In this document: piece after piece, positions 58,558 to 64,000 of the stretch
How positions within the stretch are numbered: position 1 is the stretch's first letter
Layout of the letters: every line of letters starts with the position of its first letter
NCBI GenBank assembly: GCA_022510705.1
Contig: JAFLSX010000002.1
Span: forward strand, 1 to 64,000
Direction of reading: 5' to 3'
Source of the DNA: Lachnospiraceae bacterium
Lineage (GTDB): Bacteria > Bacillota > Clostridia > Lachnospirales > Lachnospiraceae
DNA: 64,000 nt
The notes under the pieces: model-generated
Told to the model about the DNA's origin: nothing
The model's input: the letters and a program-made list of their open reading frames with translations, nothing else
Database searches by the model: none
Translations under genes and position numbers: made by a program

Positions 58558-59463
58558 ATGTACAGAGTACGTAAGCAAATTGACGCTGCGGTCACGGAAG
58601 CCGGTAACGAAAAGCTGGCCGTTGCGGTACTGGATACGGGAGTTGTGGAACATCCGGATTTGAGAGGGCGAATTAAAGGTTTTCAGGATTTTATTGAAGG
58701 CGGCCGCAAAATTTATGATGACAGCGGACACGGTACGCATGTCTGCGGAATCATAGGAGGCAACGGGGCGCTCTCCGGCGGCAAATACAGAGGCATCGCA
58801 CCTTCGGTCAACCTGGTGGTTGGAAAGGTATTGGATAAAAAAGGGGACGGAACGGTGGAGGCCATGTTGGATGGTATCGACTGGGTATTGGAAAAAAAGT
58901 CGGAATGGAATATCCGGATTTTAAATATATCGGTGGGAATTGGCCGGCTGATGAATGAAGAGAAAGAGGCCATGTTAAAAAACAAACTGGAAAATGCCTG
59001 GAAAAAGGGGCTTCTGGTGGTCTGTGCGGCCGGTAATAACGGTCCTGCCTGTGATACGCTTTCTTCCATCGGAAAAAGTAAACTGTTGATAACGGTGGGA
59101 TGCCATGACGGAGAATACTTTCAGGGCAGCGCAAAACGCTGTGCAGCTTATTCTTCCAGAGGCGACAGATTTGATACAGGCAAAAAGCCGGATATTGTTG
59201 CACCGGGAACGGAGATCATATCCTGTAACGGTGGTGTGAGCAGAGGTTTGGGAGGCTATAGCAATGCTTATATTTCAAAAAGCGGCACCTCTATGGCTAC
59301 ACCCATTATATCAGGTGCTCTGGCACTGCTTGTGCAGAAACATCCGGAATATGACAATGAAACGGCAAAACGTAAGCTCTTATACACGGCTACGGATTTA
59401 GGAGAACCCTGGTACCAACAAGGCTGGGGAATGGTGAATGTAAAGCGGCTGCTGGAAGGATAG
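58558..59463 (+). CDS. S8 family subtilisin-like serine peptidase
   Basis: VAVLDTGVVEHPDL (Asp), DDSGHGTHVCGIIGG (His), SGTSMATPIISGALAL (Ser); no signal peptide visible. Confidence 0.92.
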   Translation: MYRVRKQIDAAVTEAGNEKLAVAVLDTGVVEHPDLRGRIKGFQDFIEGGRKIYDDSGHGTHVCGIIGGNGALSGGKYRGIAPSVNLVVGKVLDKKGDGTVEAMLDGIDWVLEKKSEWNIRILNISVGIGRLMNEEKEAMLKNKLENAWKKGLLVVCAAGNNGPACDTLSSIGKSKLLITVGCHDGEYFQGSAKRCAAYSSRGDRFDTGKKPDIVAPGTEIISCNGGVSRGLGGYSNAYISKSGTSMATPIISGALALLVQKHPEYDNETAKRKLLYTATDLGEPWYQQGWGMVNVKRLLEG

Positions 59464-59474
59464 CAGCCGCTTTA
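59442..59474 (+). terminator. Terminator overlapping subtilase stop codon
   Basis: AAAGCGGCTGCT...AGCAGCCGCTTT stem. Confidence 0.75.
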
Positions 59475-59493
59475 TCTTTACGTATTTCAGGTA

Positions 59494-59531
59494 TTGACAT
59501 ACCTCGTATGATTGTATACAATTATACGAGG
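59494..59531 (+). promoter_or_regulatory. Promoter overlapped by a 30-nt palindromic operator
   Basis: TTGACA (59494-59499)-17 nt-TACAAT (59517-59522); palindrome CCTCGTATgATTGTATACAATtATACGAGG at 59502-59531. Confidence 0.8.
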
Positions 59532-59585
59532 TAAAACTGCGGTACATTGTATAATATAATTTTTTGCAGTAAACGGAAAGGCATG

Positions 59586-61010
59586 ATGGTAGATATGATG
59601 GATATGAATAATGTGGAAATGTTTCAAAACCGCCCTGTGAATATGAATCACAAAAATAATCTTTTGGAAATTGAAGAGCATATGTATATATTGGACGATG
59701 TAGAAAAGCCCAATGTATTTCGGAATATGTTTCCCTACTCGGAGATTCCGAAGATTCCTTTCAATGATCGAATTGTGCCCCACAATATGCCCAAAGAAAT
59801 CTGGATTACGGATACCACCTTTAGGGATGGACAGCAGTCCAGAGCTCCCTATACTACGGAGCAGATAGTAACGATTTATGACTATTTACATAAATTGGGC
59901 GGACCCAACGGCATGATTCGTGCTTCCGAGTTTTTCCTTTACAGTAAAAAGGATAGAGATGCCGTATACAAATGTATGGAGCGGGGGTATCAGTTTCCGG
60001 AAGTGACCAGCTGGATCAGAGCTAACAAGGAGGACTTTAAACTGGTAAAGGAAATCGGTATGAAAGAAACCGGTATTCTGGTAAGCTGTTCCGATTATCA
60101 TATTTTTTTAAAATTAAAAATGACGAGAAGACAAGCTATGGAACACTATTTAAGTGTGATTCGCGACTGTCTGGAGGAGGGTATTTCGCCCCGTTGTCAT
60201 TTAGAAGATATTACCAGAGCAGATATCTACGGCTATGTAGTGCCTTTCTGTCTGGAACTGATGAAACTGCAAAAGCAATATGGGATTCCCATTAAAGTGC
60301 GCGCCTGTGACACCATGGGATATGGCGTAAACTATCCCGGTGCGGTTATTCCCAGAAGTGTACAGGGTATTATCTACGCATTGCACACTCATGCAGGCGT
60401 ACCGCATGCGAATATTGAATGGCATGGTCATAATGACTTCTACAAGGCCGTATCCAATTCTACTACGGCATGGCTGTACGGTTGCGCAGGAATCAATACT
60501 TCTTTATTCGGTATCGGAGAGCGGACGGGCAATACGCCTTTGGAGGCTATGGTATTTGAGTATGCACAGCTGCGGGGAGATCTAAACGGTATGGATACCA
60601 CCGTCATTACCGAGCTGGCGGAGTATTATGAAAAAGAGATAGGATATCATATTCCGGAAAGAACGCCTTTTGTGGGCAAGAATTTCAATGTCACAAGAGC
60701 GGGCATTCATGCGGACGGTCTGTTAAAAAACGAGGAAATATACAATATCTTTGATACGGATAAATTTTTGAACAGACCTGTGTTGTGTGCGGTTTCCAAT
60801 ACTTCCGGCCTGGCAGGAATTGCCCACTGGATCAACACCTACTACAAGTTAAAGGGCGATAGACAGGTGGACAAGAACAGTGAACTGGTAAAAGAGATAA
60901 AGCTTTGGGTGGACGAAGAATATGCAGGCGGTCGTGTGACGGTGCTGACGGATGGGGAATTGGTTGAGGTCATTGACAAAATCAGCCGGAAACTCAATAT
61001 TTCACTTTAG
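59586..61010 (+). CDS. HMGL-type acyltransferase; likely Re-citrate synthase or isopropylmalate/homocitrate synthase family
   Basis: ITDTTFRDGQQSRAPYTTEQIV, EWHGHNDFYKAVSNSTTAWLYGC, GERTGNTPLEAMV; next to icd. Start uncertain (ATG 59583/59586/59595). Confidence 0.85.
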   Translation: MVDMMDMNNVEMFQNRPVNMNHKNNLLEIEEHMYILDDVEKPNVFRNMFPYSEIPKIPFNDRIVPHNMPKEIWITDTTFRDGQQSRAPYTTEQIVTIYDYLHKLGGPNGMIRASEFFLYSKKDRDAVYKCMERGYQFPEVTSWIRANKEDFKLVKEIGMKETGILVSCSDYHIFLKLKMTRRQAMEHYLSVIRDCLEEGISPRCHLEDITRADIYGYVVPFCLELMKLQKQYGIPIKVRACDTMGYGVNYPGAVIPRSVQGIIYALHTHAGVPHANIEWHGHNDFYKAVSNSTTAWLYGCAGINTSLFGIGERTGNTPLEAMVFEYAQLRGDLNGMDTTVITELAEYYEKEIGYHIPERTPFVGKNFNVTRAGIHADGLLKNEEIYNIFDTDKFLNRPVLCAVSNTSGLAGIAHWINTYYKLKGDRQVDKNSELVKEIKLWVDEEYAGGRVTVLTDGELVEVIDKISRKLNISL

Positions 61011-61064
61011 ACAGATGGAGCTTTAAGCGTATAGCGGCTCTAATCCGGCAGGGGAGGAAGGATT

Positions 61065-61790
61065 GTGGCAAATTATAATGTCAAAGAGGAAGTAACGGAC
61101 AAATATTCGCTGCGAGGCAGGGTTTTTCATAAACTCAGGGAGAATATTTTAAACGGTACCTATAAGGAACACGAAGAATTAAAAGAGGTTACTATTGGGG
61201 AGGAGCTGGGTGTCAGCCGAACTCCGGTGAGAGAGGCGTTTAGACAGTTAGAGTTAGAAGGTCTGATTCAGATCATACCCAACAAGGGTGCCTATGTGAC
61301 GGGGATTACAGAGAAAGATGTTAAGGATATCTATATGATCCGTTCCCTTTTAGAAGGACTTTGTGCCAGATGGGCAACTGCTCACATTAAAAAGGAGCAG
61401 TTAGAGGAAATGGAGGAAAATGTTTATCTTGCCAGATTCCATGCCGAGAAAGGACATATGGAGCAGTTGGCGCAGCTTGATAATCGTTTCCACGAAATCA
61501 TGTATGAGGCCTGCAATTCCAAGATGTTGGAACATCAGTTGAAAGACTTTCATGAATATGTTCTGCGCGTCAGAAAAAAGACTCTGGCAGATATCAACAG
61601 GGGAACCGCCTCCAATGAGGAGCATGAAAAGATCATGTTGGCGATCAAGGCAGGGGATGCGGACAGTGCGGAGCGGCTGGCCCATATGCATATGATCAAT
61701 GCCTATGAAAATATGGTAAAAAATGGTTTGCATGAGGTCTACCAAAAGGAAGGCATGGAACCCTATAAGGAAGATACACAAAATAATTGA
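61065..61790 (+). CDS. GntR family (FCD subfamily) transcriptional regulator
   Basis: LRENILNGTYKEHEELKEVTIGEELGVSRTPVREAFRQLELEGLIQIIPNKGAYV; FCD-like helical C-domain. Confidence 0.92.
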   Translation: MANYNVKEEVTDKYSLRGRVFHKLRENILNGTYKEHEELKEVTIGEELGVSRTPVREAFRQLELEGLIQIIPNKGAYVTGITEKDVKDIYMIRSLLEGLCARWATAHIKKEQLEEMEENVYLARFHAEKGHMEQLAQLDNRFHEIMYEACNSKMLEHQLKDFHEYVLRVRKKTLADINRGTASNEEHEKIMLAIKAGDADSAERLAHMHMINAYENMVKNGLHEVYQKEGMEPYKEDTQNN

Positions 61791-61818
61791 GCAGGAAGAC
61801 CTGTAGAAGGAGGACAAT

Positions 61819-63024
61819 ATGAGTAAAATTCAGATGACAACCCCTCTGGTAGAGATGGACGGAGATGAAATGACCCGGATTCTCTGGAAGATGATTAAGG
61901 AAGAGTTATTGCTTCCCTTTATTGATTTAAAAACGGAATATTACGATCTGGGACTGGAAAACCGTAATAAAACTGATGATCAGGTGACCGTTGATTCTGC
62001 CAATGCGACTTTGCAATACGGCGTTGCGGTTAAATGTGCCACCATTACACCCAATGCGGCCAGGATGACAGAATATAATCTAAAAGAGATGTGGAAGAGT
62101 CCTAACGGCACCATCCGTGCCATTTTAGACGGTACGGTATTTAGGGCGCCCATTGTGGTGAATGGTATCGAGCCCTGTGTGAAGAACTGGAAGAAGCCGA
62201 TTACACTGGCCCGCCATGCTTACGGGGATGTGTATAAGAATACGGAAATCAAAGTAGGAGGACCCGGCAAGGCAGAACTGGTATTTACCGATGCAGAGGG
62301 GAAGGAGACCAGGGAACTGATACATACTTTTAATGGTGCAGGTATTCTGCAAGGTATGCACAATACGAATCAGTCCATTGAGAGTTTTGCAAGGGCATGT
62401 TTTGGTTATGCTGTTGATACAAAGCAGGATTTGTGGTTTGCGACCAAAGATACCATTTCCAAAAAGTATGATCATACCTTTAAAGATATTTTTCAGGAGA
62501 TCTATGATGCGGAATACAAGGTAAAATTTGAGGAACTGGGCATCGAATATTTCTATACCCTGATTGACGATGCGGTAGCCCGTGTTATGAAGTCAGAAGG
62601 CGGATTTATCTGGGCTTGCAAGAATTATGACGGAGATGTCATGTCGGACATGGTCTCATCGGCATTCGGCTCTTTAGCCATGATGACCTCTGTACTGACA
62701 TCGCCGAGCGGCGTTTATGAGTATGAAGCAGCCCACGGTACCGTGCAAAGACATTATTATAAGCATTTAAAGGGAGAAGAGACCTCTACGAATTCTGTAG
62801 CAACGATCTTTGCCTGGACCGGTGCGCTTAGAAAGAGGGGCGAACTGGATGAAAACAAGGCGCTTATGGAATTTGCGGATAAACTGGAGAAGGCCACATT
62901 AAGTACCATAGAAAGCGGTAAGATGACAAAGGACTTGGCGCTGATCACGTCCCTTGAAAATGTGACGGTTTTAAACAGCGGGGACTTTATCAAAGCAATC
63001 CGGGCTACTTATGAAGCAATGTAG
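61819..63024 (+). CDS. icd: Isocitrate dehydrogenase (NADP-type family)
   Basis: [79 protein letters not shown]. Confidence 0.95.
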   Translation: MSKIQMTTPLVEMDGDEMTRILWKMIKEELLLPFIDLKTEYYDLGLENRNKTDDQVTVDSANATLQYGVAVKCATITPNAARMTEYNLKEMWKSPNGTIRAILDGTVFRAPIVVNGIEPCVKNWKKPITLARHAYGDVYKNTEIKVGGPGKAELVFTDAEGKETRELIHTFNGAGILQGMHNTNQSIESFARACFGYAVDTKQDLWFATKDTISKKYDHTFKDIFQEIYDAEYKVKFEELGIEYFYTLIDDAVARVMKSEGGFIWACKNYDGDVMSDMVSSAFGSLAMMTSVLTSPSGVYEYEAAHGTVQRHYYKHLKGEETSTNSVATIFAWTGALRKRGELDENKALMEFADKLEKATLSTIESGKMTKDLALITSLENVTVLNSGDFIKAIRATYEAM

Positions 63025-63056
63025 GACTTCAAATTTAAGTAATTAATATGCAAAAG

Positions 63057-63111
63057 AAAAGGTGTTTGGAGGGATGAGCCGAAACAGGCTGCATGTCCAA
63101 ACACCTTTTTT
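63057..63111. terminator. Bidirectional terminator between icd and ABC-F gene
   Basis: Perfect 14-bp AAAAGGTGTTTGGA...TCCAAACACCTTTT stem. Confidence 0.8.
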
Positions 63112-63116
63112 GCGCG

Positions 63117-64000
63117 TTACTCCGCTAATTGCTCCCATTGCTCATATAGTATATCCAATTCATCCGTAATTTCCTGCTGTTCTTTTGCAATGGCCTGCAG
63201 TTTTGCTACATCGGTTGCCACTTCGGGGACATTCATTTCTTCACTCAGCACATTTTGACGCTGTTCCAAAACGGCAATTCGTTCTTCGCATTTTTTTAAG
63301 TCATTTTCCTTCTTGCGAAGTTTAGCTTGTTCTTCTTTCTGCTGTTGCCAGTCTGCTTTGGCTGCGGTAGTCTGAGATGCTTGTATTTTTACAGGATCGG
63401 AAACAGCCGGAGAAAGAAGCGTCTTTTTTTCCAGATAATAGTCATAATTACCTATATAGTTGACAAAGGTGGAGGCTGTAAGCTCCAAGATGCGGGAGGC
63501 AGTACGATTGATAAAATACCGGTCGTGGGAGACATAGAGCACCGTGCCTTCGTAACTGTTAAGAGCATCTTCCAGAATCTCCTTGGACTGAATATCCAGA
63601 TGGTTGGTAGGCTCATCCAGAATGAGGAAATTTGCATTGCCCAGCATCAGCTTTGCTAAAGAGAGGCGGCCTTTTTCTCCGCCGCTTAAATCCTTTACCT
63701 GCTTAAAAACCTCTTCACCGGTGAAGAGAAAAGCGGCCAGAACATTGCGGATTTCAGTATTATCTAAGTAGGGATACTCGTCGGAAATTTCATCAAACAA
63801 GGTCTTTTCCTGATGGAGGACATGATGTTCCTGATCATAGTAACCAATTTCCACATTGGCACCCAGCCGAAAGAAACCGTTATCGGCAGGAATCAGGTCA
63901 TTTAATATTTTTAAAAGGGTGGTCTTTCCGGTACCGTTATCCCCGATAATGGCAACATGTTCACCGCGTTTTAGAGAAAAATGCACGTCACAAAACAGGG
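63117..64000 (-). CDS. ABC-F family ATPase, N-terminal part truncated by window edge
   Basis: Frame continues to window end (LFCDVHFSLKRGEHVAIIGDNGTGKTTLLKIL); DLSGGEKGRLSLAKLML, FLILDEPTNHLD; C-terminal coiled coil. Confidence 0.92.
   Translation of the reverse strand, partial: LFCDVHFSLKRGEHVAIIGDNGTGKTTLLKILNDLIPADNGFFRLGANVEIGYYDQEHHVLHQEKTLFDEISDEYPYLDNTEIRNVLAAFLFTGEEVFKQVKDLSGGEKGRLSLAKLMLGNANFLILDEPTNHLDIQSKEILEDALNSYEGTVLYVSHDRYFINRTASRILELTASTFVNYIGNYDYYLEKKTLLSPAVSDPVKIQASQTTAAKADWQQQKEEQAKLRKKENDLKKCEERIAVLEQRQNVLSEEMNVPEVATDVAKLQAIAKEQQEITDELDILYEQWEQLAE

Overview
This 64 kb window looks like the chromosome of a Gram-positive anaerobe, probably a Lachnospiraceae-type Clostridia (inferred from gene content only). 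It is densely coding and mostly housekeeping. Recognisable blocks: cmk-ispH-rpsA; a six-gene Rnf complex (rnfCDGEAB); T-box-controlled pheST and leuS; thrC; a Si-type citrate synthase; deoC; queA; tyrA; an EF-G-like GTPase; and a putative Re-citrate synthase-GntR-icd cluster. An unannotated 6S-like RNA gene (own promoter, rod-like pairing, terminator) lies at about 24.88-25.11 kb. Accessory parts of most interest: (i) a zinc-ribbon/ABC-exporter/zinc-ribbon-TPR-YD-repeat locus (34.7-41.9 kb); (ii) a class B sortase with two BspA-like LRR surface proteins ending in SPKTG/SPDTG signals and an adjacent leaderless subtilase (49.7-59.5 kb); (iii) a 30-nt palindrome covering the -10 and spacer of the Re-citrate-synthase promoter; (iv) an AP2/HNH-like protein gene. 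I found no CRISPR array, rRNA, tRNA or intact mobile element. All calls come from reading the sequence and supplied translations; no database search was run.
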